Shown: piece after piece, positions 36,586-44,753 of the stretch
Layout: each line of letters starts with the position of its first letter
Position numbering within the stretch: position 1 is the stretch's first letter
Source of the DNA: Mesorhizobium hawassense
GTDB taxonomy: Bacteria; Pseudomonadota; Alphaproteobacteria; Rhizobiales; Rhizobiaceae
Reading direction: 5' to 3'
Length of the DNA stretch: 64,000 nt
NCBI RefSeq assembly: GCF_003289945.1
Contig: NZ_QMBP01000012.1
Coordinates: 156,567-220,566 of the forward strand
Notes under the pieces: generated by a model
What the model was told of the DNA's origin: nothing
Seen by the model: only the letters and a program-made list of their open reading frames with translations
Databases searched by the model: none
Made by a program: the position numbers and the translations under genes

Positions 36586-36659
36586 TGGGGAATAGGTTAA
36601 CGGTAGACCCACGGACTCTGACTCCGTTAGTCCTGGTTCGAATCCAGGTTCCCCAGCCA
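36586..36659 (+). tRNA. tRNA-Gln (anticodon CTG)
   Basis: The 7-bp acceptor stem TGGGGAA/TTCCCCA, discriminator G and encoded CCA enclose a D arm (AGG...), an anticodon loop CTCTGAC on an ACGGA/TCCGT stem and the T arm GGTTCGAATCC. Anticodon CTG reads CAG glutamine codons. Its 3' end is the integration site of the island extending to 52150. Confidence 0.97.
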
Positions 36660-38035
36660 AACTGGACTCCCCGACGATAAAGCTGTCTGCTGTGCTCCTA
36701 CCGTTGTCCCCGATGCGACGGTTTCCGCAAGCAGATCAAACGGTTGTCTGCAGACTGCGTGAACGTCGCCTTTGTCCCATTGGCAGTTCGACAGCACGAG
36801 ATTCAGGAGCCGCTTTTTCTCGTGTACCGGCTGCTTCGCAAACAGTCGGCTGGCATTGCGCCCCAACTCCAACAGCCGGATGCCGTCCGCCATGTATGAC
36901 TCTTCGGCGCTGCCATGGCGCTCTATCTCGCGAAGCAGCCGCGTCTGTTCGGTTCGCCACTGTGCCGACATCCGGTCGTAGAAGGCGGTGTCGATGCGGT
37001 CATCGAGCTTATCGAGATACATGGCGTGCAGCCTGTCGTCGAGCCGCTTGTACTCGACTTGGCATCGATGGATCGCCTGTTCGTGCTCGCGGCGGTCATC
37101 CGCATGGCTGGCCATGAGGGCTGCCTTGACCCATTCCAGTATCTCTTCGTCGAAATGCAACCGGTCGAGCAGGTTGGCGAATGCCTGTCGAGCATTTCCT
37201 CGCGGACATATTTGCGGCGGCAATCTGCGTACCCGCCTCGGCCTTTGTTCGCGTGCCCCGTGCAGTGATAGTATACGTATTTGCCCTTCTTGATCTCCGC
37301 TACGATGCAGCCGCATTCGGTGCAGGTCATCAATCCGGTGAAGGCGAACTCGTTCCATATCGGGTGGGTCGGCACCGCGTTGCGGCCCGTCAGGATGCCT
37401 TGGACCCGCTCCCACAGTTCGATCGATACGAGAGGTTCGTGCTTGCCCTGGTGCAATTTGCCGTTCCATTGGAACAGCCCTGTGTAGAGGCGGTTGCGCA
37501 GGATCATATGCACGGTGCTGACCGGAACCAGATTGCCGCTCTTGGGATAGATCAGCCCATCGCCATGGGCTGCCTTGGCCAAGGCCTTGAGCGAATACTG
37601 GCCGGTTGCGTAGCGCTCAAATAGCTGTGTGACCACTGGAGCCAGTTCAGGATGCGGCTCGATAACCTTTCTGCCATCCTTCCCCGTGGTGTTGACATAG
37701 CCGCACGGAGCCTTGGTCGGCCATATACCTGCTCCGCCTTCTCCATTTGCCCCTTGCGAGCTTCTTCCGACAGGTTGTCGATATAATTCTTGGCCATCAA
37801 GACCTTGATGCGTGCATGAACTTTTCAGACGAGCGCGAGTCTCGCGACAGCATCACACCCTCTTTCGCAAGGTGGATTTCGACATCCAGCTCATCGAGGG
37901 TCACCCAGTCCTTCAGGTTGCGATAGAGCCGGTCGGTCTTCTCGACCAGGACGCTTCGAATGCCGGGATGCTTTCGCAGATATTTGACCATTTCGGTGAA
38001 GTTGGTCCGGCCAGTGGTTTTGGCCGTCTCGGCGT
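36627..38035 (-). pseudogene. Serine recombinase, multiply frameshifted, N-terminus lost
   Basis: The right order of pieces can be read in shifting frames on the minus strand: FIDAETAKTTGRTNFTEMVK, SVLVEKTDRLYRNLKDWVTL, MAKNYIDNLSEEARKGQMEK, VTQLFERYATGQYSL, a zinc ribbon (LMTCTECGCIVAEIKKGKYV) and a coiled-coil end. Frameshifts occur near 37185, 37715 and 37815. The catalytic serine part (about 60 residues) is missing upstream. The C-terminal frame runs into the tRNA-Gln complement (LGNLDSNQD). Non-functional. Confidence 0.85.
36643..36661 (+). other. attL of the tRNA-Gln island
   Basis: The 19 bases TCCAGGTTCCCCAGCCAAA comprise the T-stem and 3' end of tRNA-Gln plus two bases. An exact copy lies at 52132-52150. 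The 15.5-kb segment between them carries mobile-element remnants, so these are its attachment repeats. Confidence 0.85.
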
Positions 38036-38410
38036 CGATAAATAGCCGCCCGCAGCTGGATATCGCAAGGAGTGGTACTGGTTAGGGTGAAAAACGGCGG
38101 CTTTGCGCCTCGCCGGCGGCGCGGTTTCTGCTGGCTGCACTGCCCCAGTTCCGGCTCGACTGCTCGGCGCCGATGTATCCCTTTCGACAAGCGCGACCTT
38201 CAAGGAGCACTGCGCCAACTAGTAGACCGCGAAGACCGCCCACGATGCCGCAGCGATCACTGCCGCATCAACGGATTGCCGCAGATCGCTGGATGTCTCG
38301 ATTTGCTGCGGTCGCGCGAATTATCCCCTCCGCCTAGAAGCGCCAGTTTGTCGCGTTGCGCAGGCAGCCGGCTGCCCCGCCAAGATGGACAGGCCAACGA
38401 ACTGTGAACC
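38036..38410. other. Non-coding stretch between recombinase remnant and PCS gene
   Basis: About 375 bases with no gene that I can support. It may hold the missing 5' part of the recombinase in degraded form or the terminator of the PCS-like gene; neither is clear. Confidence 0.3.
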
Positions 38411-39100
38411 TCATTTCGTTACCACGATAATGCCGCGGGTCTTGTTTGAGCTGCTGTCGATTGTATCGATAGCCCTGTAAAGGTCGGCGAGTGTCATCCA
38501 CACGGGCGGATATTTGTATTTGGCCACGTCGAGCACCAGGGCGCGATCCGTCTCGGCGTCATAGGCACCAATCGGCGAGACATGACCAGCGCCGTTCTGA
38601 CCGATGGCCTGGCGTGTATAGTTGACAATGAGCCGCTTGCTCGGATCGGCAAGCGTATCCTTGATCAGCTGCCGGAGTCTGGACACGTCGATGGTGTCGG
38701 CGTGGTGGAACTCCGCCTTGACGCCTAGATTCAGGAGAAAGGCGTTGATCTGCTCCAGCACCAGGCCGTCCTCTTCAACCATGGCATAGGACTTTATCTT
38801 CTGGTTTTCCGGAGTGAACACGAGATCCTGTGTGAACAGACCCCACGGATACAGGCGCGGCGGCGACGGGCGTTTTATTTCAAGGCTGTTGAGAACGGCG
38901 GCAATGGTGGCCGGGGCGCAAAACGTGAGGATCTGCTCGGTTTCAAGATAGGTCGCTAGCTTGAAGTAAGGCGACTTTTCATCAGCCTCGTCGAACAGTT
39001 TTTCGCCGGCGGGTTCGGTTAGGTAGATAAGCTGATCAGCACGAGCCATGGGCAAGGCCAGAACCAGCGCCACAAGTGCGAAAGCGATTGTTGTTCTCAT
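38411..39100 (-). CDS. Secreted phytochelatin synthase-like peptidase
   Basis: 229 residues from ATG 39100. A signal peptide (residues 1-21, cleavage after ARA) directs it to the periplasm. The papain-like Cys-His-Asp triad of bacterial phytochelatin synthases is present: C61 in TFCAPATIAAVLNSL, H173 in GHVSPIGAY and D191 in VLDVAKYKYPPVW. Bacterial single-domain members mainly cleave glutathione to gamma-Glu-Cys, with weak phytochelatin synthesis. The frame continues upstream over a cytochrome c remnant; the last bases of that remnant overlap the start. Confidence 0.88.
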   Translation of the reverse strand: MRTTIAFALVALVLALPMARADQLIYLTEPAGEKLFDEADEKSPYFKLATYLETEQILTFCAPATIAAVLNSLEIKRPSPPRLYPWGLFTQDLVFTPENQKIKSYAMVEEDGLVLEQINAFLLNLGVKAEFHHADTIDVSRLRQLIKDTLADPSKRLIVNYTRQAIGQNGAGHVSPIGAYDAETDRALVLDVAKYKYPPVWMTLADLYRAIDTIDSSSNKTRGIIVVTK

Positions 39101-39262
39101 TGCTGTGCTCCAACCCAATCGGCTAACGCCTTGATGTCGGCGTCGGCAGCATCCTTGACGATTTCCTGCATGGATGCCGTTGCCCCAGGCGTGAACCGCA
39201 TTGGCAAGATAGAGCGGCTGCTGTCCGGCGATGATCGGAGCACTGATGAGTGCTTGTACCCG
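39097..39262 (-). pseudogene. Cytochrome c C-terminal remnant
   Basis: In one minus-strand frame the segment APIIAGQQPLYLANAVHAW (about 39185-39240) and in another MRFTPGATASMQEIVKDAAD ending ADIKALADWVGAQQ (39097-39200) match the second half of class I cytochromes c (P-x-x-A-G-Q, distal Met, D-I-x-A-L-A-x-Y/W). A frameshift separates them, and no CxxCH heme site is seen. Remnant of an electron carrier once upstream of the PCS-like gene. Confidence 0.6.
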
Positions 39263-39833
39263 TGGGGCATGAGACAACGGCGCGAAGCAAATGCTCGAAA
39301 AGGCATGTGCCGTCTCCATCAAAGGGTTATGGCACAGATGCACACGCCATTCTTGCTACGTCAAGTTGTGTCCGCGCTCGGTAGTGGGTCAGGTTGAAAT
39401 CGGCGTAGCGATCACAGCAGGCGTTTTGCCTCGATACCAAGTTTGAGAGATCATCCTTATGCGCCTATTGACGCCAAAGAAGCCGCAATGCATGGCCTTG
39501 ATAAGTGCGACTACCTCGCCAACCTTATGAAGAGGGTAAACGTTGCTCGGTCCAGTCTTTCAGATCGGTTTCGAAGACGACCGAATATTCGCGCGCATCC
39601 GTCGAGCTTGACCATGCCCCAACTTGTGCCGGCGGGCGGTCTGGCGGGATCTCCTGCCATGTAAGGCCGGATTGCCAGGCCAAAAGATAGCCTGCGGCGG
39701 CGCGTTTTCCGGCACGGTTTCCGAGCGATTGTAGACAGGTCGATGTCGACCCGAGAAAGTTAGGGTATCGTCCTTAGACACTGGCTTCTAATACTATCTT
39801 CCGCCGTGCGATTTCGGCCATGGGGGATACGCT
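39263..39833. other. Non-coding stretch before the ZIP gene
   Basis: About 570 bases without a supported gene. At 39379-39400 it contains a 22-base motif that is repeated with one mismatch at 15163-15184 (see findings). Small frames at 39443-39664 and 39560-39781 show no family features. Confidence 0.35.
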
Positions 39834-40537
39834 ATGCCGCAATCATTCGGAATGGCCTCTTTTGTCTACACGCTCATTCCTGTGGGTGCCGCAATTCTTG
39901 GAGCCGCAATTGCTGCTTATCGCCGCCCCGGGGCCGCGCTTGTCAGCGCAATTCAGCATTTCGCTGCCGGCGTCGTCTTCGCCGCTGCGGCAGGTGAAAT
40001 TCTCCCGGGCCTGAAGCACGAAGGGTCAGCCGTGCCCGTCGCCATCGGCGGCGCCGTGGGTGTGGTCGTCATGCTGCTGCTGAAGAACCTCGAGGAGAGG
40101 AGCAAGGGACAGATCGGCTTCTTGACGATCGTCGGAGCTGACATTCTCGTCGATGGTCTGGTGCTTGGTCTCGGTTTCGTGGCCGGCGCCAAGGTCGGGT
40201 TGCTTCTGACGATTGCACTCACAATCGAAGTGCTCTTTCTCGGGTTGACTGTAGCGGTCGAACTCGGCGAGTCGGTCAAAACTCCCATCTGGGTCGTCGC
40301 AGTTACCGCCTTGCTCGTACTTTTGCGCCGCTCGGTGCAGTTGCCGCAGTCCCGATTTCGACACTTCCTGGCCCGTATCTTACCGGCTTCTTTGCCTTCG
40401 GCGTGGTCGCGCTTCTATATTTGGTGACGGAAGAACTCCTCGTCGAGGCTCACGAGACCCCAGACCGGCCTTGGGTCACGGCTATGTTTTTCGCTGGTTT
40501 CCTGCTTCTGCTCTTGCTTGAGAGCACAATGGAATGA
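39834..40537 (+). pseudogene. ZIP-type metal permease with frameshift
   Basis: The first frame (39834 to about 40320) reads a ZIP transporter: GAAIAAYRRPGAALVSAIQHFAAGVVFAA with the membrane histidine, then ADILVDGLVLGLGF with metal-ligand D residues. After about 40320 the match continues in another frame (GFFAFGVVALLYLVTEELLV, ending LLLLLESTME at 40537). Joining both gives about 230 residues with eight membrane helices. A single indel at 40310-40335 breaks it; a sequencing error is possible. Start ATG 39834 follows GGGGGAT. Confidence 0.7.
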
Positions 40538-40720
40538 CCCTGTTTCAGTTAGGGCACTCCCGACGGGATCGTCGGCATGTTCGTGCTCGCCAGGAGGACC
40601 GAAAGCTCCAGGAGAGTTATGGATGGTCCGATGCGAATGCGGCTTGAGCTGCGCCAATGACAGAATTGGCGGAAAGCAATGCTACATCACAATCGATGGG
40701 GGAAACGGAAGTCAGAAATC

Positions 40721-41860
40721 CTACCTCTGCTCTTCTGCCAGAGAGCTCGAATTGCTGTTGTCCATATTGAGGTCGCCGCGGAAGCTTTGACCATCGACAG
40801 CAACCAACCTGATAACGGCATTTGGCGCCGCAGCAGGAAGCGAATGCTCAAGTGGTAATCGTATTTCTGCCTTTGCGCCCATGCGGGCAATCAGCCCGTG
40901 CGGCCCCGGGACGACCTGATTATACGCGTACTCGTTCTTGATGTGATCTGAGGGCAGGGCTGCGAGTTCTGTCGCGTCCCAATGGGCGAGAATCTTTCCG
41001 GAGCTGTCCTCGACCGCCGCTTCCACTATAAAGGCTGGAGCTTCGGGCGTGCCAGCATCGAGGTAGACGTGAAGGCTGACAAAGTTTCCGCTCAACCTCG
41101 CGTTTCCCACGCTGAAATGGGTTACCGATGGGCTCACTGGACCAGGATGAAATGAGGTCAACACAGCGCCGCGAAAGTGACTGTAGAGCCCGACCACAAA
41201 GATCGTGGCGAGAAAGAAGCCTAGCAGCGCGACCTTCTGGAAAGTCCCTTCTGAGAGCGGCAAAGGAAGGCTTCCATTGGTCCATCGGAACCAGCGATGC
41301 GTGGCCAGATGCGGACGGCGCCTGAGCAGCAAATTATCAACCGAATATGCGCCACTGCCGTTAAGCATTAGGGTGCAGGCCATGGCGATGTTGGATGCGG
41401 CCATCGTCCATCCCTCGAGACATACAGCACCTATCCATCCGAACATCGCCATCAAGATGATTGAAATGCCGAGAGACGCACACGCGGCGGCGCGCGTCAT
41501 AAAGCCCGCGATGAGCATCATCCCCGCGATCAACTCGGCAGCACTGAACACGATGATCGTCGCATAGAGAAGATCGAAGTGTTTGAGTACGAAGGAGATG
41601 GCCTGATCGGTTCCAAAAAGCGCACCGGGCATGGCATCCTGTAACTTGTTCGCCATCCAGTTATGTGCGCTCGGGTCAAGTTTTTCGGGATCGTAAATGA
41701 AGCGGCGCGAGCCCCCGCCCCAATATATGAAACCGTGCACGACCCGCACGGTGAGCAAGCCTAACGCCGCGCCTCGCCAATAGGCGTCATCCAATGCGCT
41801 GACAACTGAACTCTCTCGCGTTGCACGGTTCAATGTCGCTAACGTGCCCGCGTCTATCAT
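40721..41860 (-). CDS. DoxD-DoxA-type membrane protein (thiosulfate:quinone oxidoreductase)
   Basis: 379 residues. The N-terminal half is a four-helix DoxD membrane domain with the characteristic RFIYDPEKLD...NWMANKLQDA and FGWIGAVCLEGWTMAAS motifs; the C-terminal half after a fifth helix is a DoxA-like periplasmic domain (VEAAVEDSSGKILAHWDAT). In archaea DoxD and DoxA are the two TQO subunits; fused forms occur in bacteria. It would pass electrons from thiosulfate to quinone. GTGGGGAT precedes the ATG. The gene is next to the AraC regulator, and a DsrE-like protein lies 6 kb away, which fits sulfur oxidation. Confidence 0.82.
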   Translation of the reverse strand: MIDAGTLATLNRATRESSVVSALDDAYWRGAALGLLTVRVVHGFIYWGGGSRRFIYDPEKLDPSAHNWMANKLQDAMPGALFGTDQAISFVLKHFDLLYATIIVFSAAELIAGMMLIAGFMTRAAACASLGISIILMAMFGWIGAVCLEGWTMAASNIAMACTLMLNGSGAYSVDNLLLRRRPHLATHRWFRWTNGSLPLPLSEGTFQKVALLGFFLATIFVVGLYSHFRGAVLTSFHPGPVSPSVTHFSVGNARLSGNFVSLHVYLDAGTPEAPAFIVEAAVEDSSGKILAHWDATELAALPSDHIKNEYAYNQVVPGPHGLIARMGAKAEIRLPLEHSLPAAAPNAVIRLVAVDGQSFRGDLNMDNSNSSSLAEEQR

Positions 41861-41912
41861 ATCCCCACTTCCCTAAAATCGTTTCCTTCCTGCGTCTTAC
41901 TATTCCCAAACA

Positions 41913-42956
41913 TCACGATCGGCGAGACGTCTCCCTGAAATGCGGATGGTTTTCTCTGATGACCTCTCCGCGATATTCGATTGGCGACATCCCGTAACGC
42001 CGCTTGAACGCCTTGCCGAAAGTTGAGAGATCGGAATATCCGCAATCGAATGCAATCTGCCCAACCGGCCGCCTAGGGTATGTCTCGATCAAGGCGCGTG
42101 CACGCGTAAGCCGAACTTCCCGCAAGAGACCGGCAACAAACATCGATCGATCGGCGAACAGTCGATAGAGACGCGCGCGTGAACACCCTATAGCTGTTGC
42201 AATGCGAGCGGCAGTCAGATCGTGGCGTGAAGCATGCGCCTCTATGTAGCGCCTGGCTGCGGCGAAGAGATATTCGTCGAGTTCGTTCTTTCGATCTTCG
42301 CCTTGTGCAAGGCGTGAGAGCATGGCGATCGCGAGAGAGGCCATCGAGTGCATTGCGGCCGCAGCGTCGGCTTTATCCAGTTCGGTGCCATGGCGTGACA
42401 TGGCGTCGAGATGGGCAAGCAGGATTGGCGTCAAACCGCTCTTTGGTAACTTGACAACAGCTTTGTCACGCAACGCCGGTCTGGGGCCAAGCACACTCAT
42501 TATCAGCGAACGAGGAAGCGCAAGCTGCGCGAGTTCGTACCGAGTGGACGAGGTCACAAAAAGGCGGTCGCAATCCAACAGGATCAGCCCGCTGTTGCTA
42601 TCAAGCACCGTTGTGCACTCATCGTCATGACTGACCTCGAACATCCCCGAGCGCACGCACCCGACAAGCACCAGGCCGCTCTCGCGGTTGCCGAAGCCGC
42701 ATATCAGCGGGTCGCCGCGGATATGAATGAAGGACGTTCCGTCACTATCCTTGCATCGAAGCAACTCGCTACAGAAATCGGCTCCGGTACTGTTTGTAGG
42801 CCGGGATATCACGCAGGATGTGAACTGCTCCTGCCAGAAGTCCAGGTGGTCTGCGACCGGCACCGATGTCGTGGTCAGATTCGCGAGAGATGTGGGTGCT
42901 GATTTCACGGCTCCGCCGCCTGGACTGTATTCTATCAAACAGAATTGTGACAGCAT
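41913..42956 (-). CDS. AraC-family transcriptional regulator
   Basis: 347 residues from ATG 42956 (the frame is open further upstream but rich in unlikely residues). The C-terminal 100 residues have both AraC helix-turn-helix motifs: LTAARIATAIGCSRARLYRLF and VGQIAFDCGYSDLSTFGKAFK with RRYGMSPIEYR. The N-terminal part resembles the AraC-binding-domain-like region of NphR/FeaR-type activators. Located between the DoxDA gene (same strand, downstream) and the divergent P47-like gene; it may regulate either. Confidence 0.9.
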   Translation of the reverse strand: MLSQFCLIEYSPGGGAVKSAPTSLANLTTTSVPVADHLDFWQEQFTSCVISRPTNSTGADFCSELLRCKDSDGTSFIHIRGDPLICGFGNRESGLVLVGCVRSGMFEVSHDDECTTVLDSNSGLILLDCDRLFVTSSTRYELAQLALPRSLIMSVLGPRPALRDKAVVKLPKSGLTPILLAHLDAMSRHGTELDKADAAAAMHSMASLAIAMLSRLAQGEDRKNELDEYLFAAARRYIEAHASRHDLTAARIATAIGCSRARLYRLFADRSMFVAGLLREVRLTRARALIETYPRRPVGQIAFDCGYSDLSTFGKAFKRRYGMSPIEYRGEVIRENHPHFRETSRRS

Positions 42957-43230
42957 ATTACAGAAAATACTAATAAAGACCTGACTGATATTTCTGAAAC
43001 TTGAGATATATACTTTGGCTATGGCGGCGTTAAAATAGGAATAAACTTGCAGGCGGAAGTTTAGTAAAAAATTTGTCGTGAAATTAACGATTATTATACC
43101 AAGTCTTTTCGTTGCAAAACCGATCCATGCCGCGGAGATAAAACGTCCTGTTCCATGAGACAAACTGACTAACGGTGTCAGTCCTGGCGTGACAGTCTCC
43201 CCGACCGCAGACCAGCGGCAGGAGACAGGG

Positions 43231-44679
43231 ATGAGCGGGTTAAACGAGTTGAGCGGCTACGACCTTGTCTACGCGGTCAGCCAGAAGACGATCAATAACC
43301 AGTTGGAGCTACTATCAGCCCTCTCGGTTATGCCAACCACTTGGAAGGCCGCCGACCCCGATGGATTCTGGTCTATCGACCTTTCGGTCGGAACCCCAAC
43401 CGTCGACGCAGTGACAGGCAACGTCGGCGCAAGAGCGCTCAACGTCATCTTTCCGTTTACCGGAGGAACGATGACCTATTCGAGCCTCGGCCGTGACGCA
43501 AACGGCAAGCCTGCCGTCATCAGCAAAACGATCCAGATGAAGGGCTGGGGGCTGAAAGTCACGGTTAATATGAGTCTTGCGGAAATCGCCCAGACAGACA
43601 TCGCGGCACACAAGCTCATTCCAGATGCAGTCAAGCGGCAACTGAAGGCCTTCACCGTCGACATGTACGACATTCGTCATCTGTTTCTCAACTTCGAGGA
43701 CGCGGACTTGATTACGGACAGCTACGAGTTCATTCCGGCCGCTGGTGTAAAGAACGCCGACCTCGTCTCCCCCAACGTGATCACCCAACTGCGCGCCGTG
43801 GTGCAAAGCGTGATCGAGACCCTCCGTGGATCGAACAATCCCTTCATCTTCGGCTATGCGGTAACAAACAAGAAAGTGCCGCCAAAGGATGCGATGTTCG
43901 TGCCGACGGGATCCAGCTATTCAATTTACGCTGAAGGCTCGGATCCCGGCCGGAGTAGTCTGAACTTCCTGTCGCAAACGCAAGGACGAGCTGTTCCTTC
44001 CGACGCCAAGTCGGGGCTCTTCGACAGCAACTGGATCAGTTCTGATCAGGTCCAAGGCACCTACGTGATCGCCGAGCGCCTCGTAATGGAATTACTGGTG
44101 CCCCCAGTTGCAAAATTGTTTGGGTTCCAGCCACAGGATTTCCAGCAATCGAACAATACCGTCACCGCGCATAAATCAGGAAAATCGGATAAATCCACGA
44201 CGATCACCTTCACGCCGGTTGCCAACAAGCCCCAATATTCCTGTCAAATCCGCGTCGCGTTCAAGGTCGATGCGAAAGACATGGCCGGAAGTTATATTGG
44301 ATATGCAGATGTCGAGATGTTCTGGAACGCGGATTTTCTTTTTGGCCTCGACGGGGGCAATAATCTGACGCTCAACCTCGTCAACAGCAAGACAAGCAAC
44401 AACATCCATAAGCATCCGAACTCACTCGGTGAATTCGAGCAAGTGATCTCCATGATCGCGGACACAGCAATGTCGGCGATCTCAGACAACAAAGTTAACG
44501 GCATTTTCCACAACATGGAGAGCCAGGCGTGGCCCAAGGGCATCGCGGCGCCACTCGAAGCCAGCGGGTTGAACCTGAAGTCGCGCATTATCCTGGCCGC
44601 TGGCTCCGAGTTCTTCTTCAAGGACATCGCCACGACGCCACAGGGCCATCTCAAGATGACGACCACGATTAAGAATTGA
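43231..44679 (+). CDS. P47/OrfX-type TULIP-like protein
   Basis: 482 residues from ATG 43231, with CAGGAGACAGGG upstream. The start LSGYDLVYAVSQKTINNQLE has the pattern of Clostridium P47 and OrfX proteins (T/S-Y-G/D-W-D-x-V-Y-A-V-x...V/I-N-x-x-L), as I recall them. The rest is beta-rich with many Ser/Thr/Asn, no signal peptide and no membrane helix, compatible with TULIP tubular lipid-binding folds. In Clostridium such proteins accompany botulinum-type and insecticidal toxin genes. The next gene, 74 bases downstream on the same strand, encodes a 1160-residue toxin-like protein. The call is from the N-terminal motif and context. Confidence 0.55.
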   Translation: MSGLNELSGYDLVYAVSQKTINNQLELLSALSVMPTTWKAADPDGFWSIDLSVGTPTVDAVTGNVGARALNVIFPFTGGTMTYSSLGRDANGKPAVISKTIQMKGWGLKVTVNMSLAEIAQTDIAAHKLIPDAVKRQLKAFTVDMYDIRHLFLNFEDADLITDSYEFIPAAGVKNADLVSPNVITQLRAVVQSVIETLRGSNNPFIFGYAVTNKKVPPKDAMFVPTGSSYSIYAEGSDPGRSSLNFLSQTQGRAVPSDAKSGLFDSNWISSDQVQGTYVIAERLVMELLVPPVAKLFGFQPQDFQQSNNTVTAHKSGKSDKSTTITFTPVANKPQYSCQIRVAFKVDAKDMAGSYIGYADVEMFWNADFLFGLDGGNNLTLNLVNSKTSNNIHKHPNSLGEFEQVISMIADTAMSAISDNKVNGIFHNMESQAWPKGIAAPLEASGLNLKSRIILAAGSEFFFKDIATTPQGHLKMTTTIKN

Positions 44680-44753
44680 GGCGGCCACCTTAACTGGTGA
44701 CACGTGGCTCAAAAAAACCTTCGCGGCAATCCCAATCTCTGCAGGAGAGATCG

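Noticed and set aside
36627..37469. A single intact 280-codon recombinase frame
   Set aside because: Its first half is in the wrong frame; the true protein parts alternate between frames, so it is a pseudogene.
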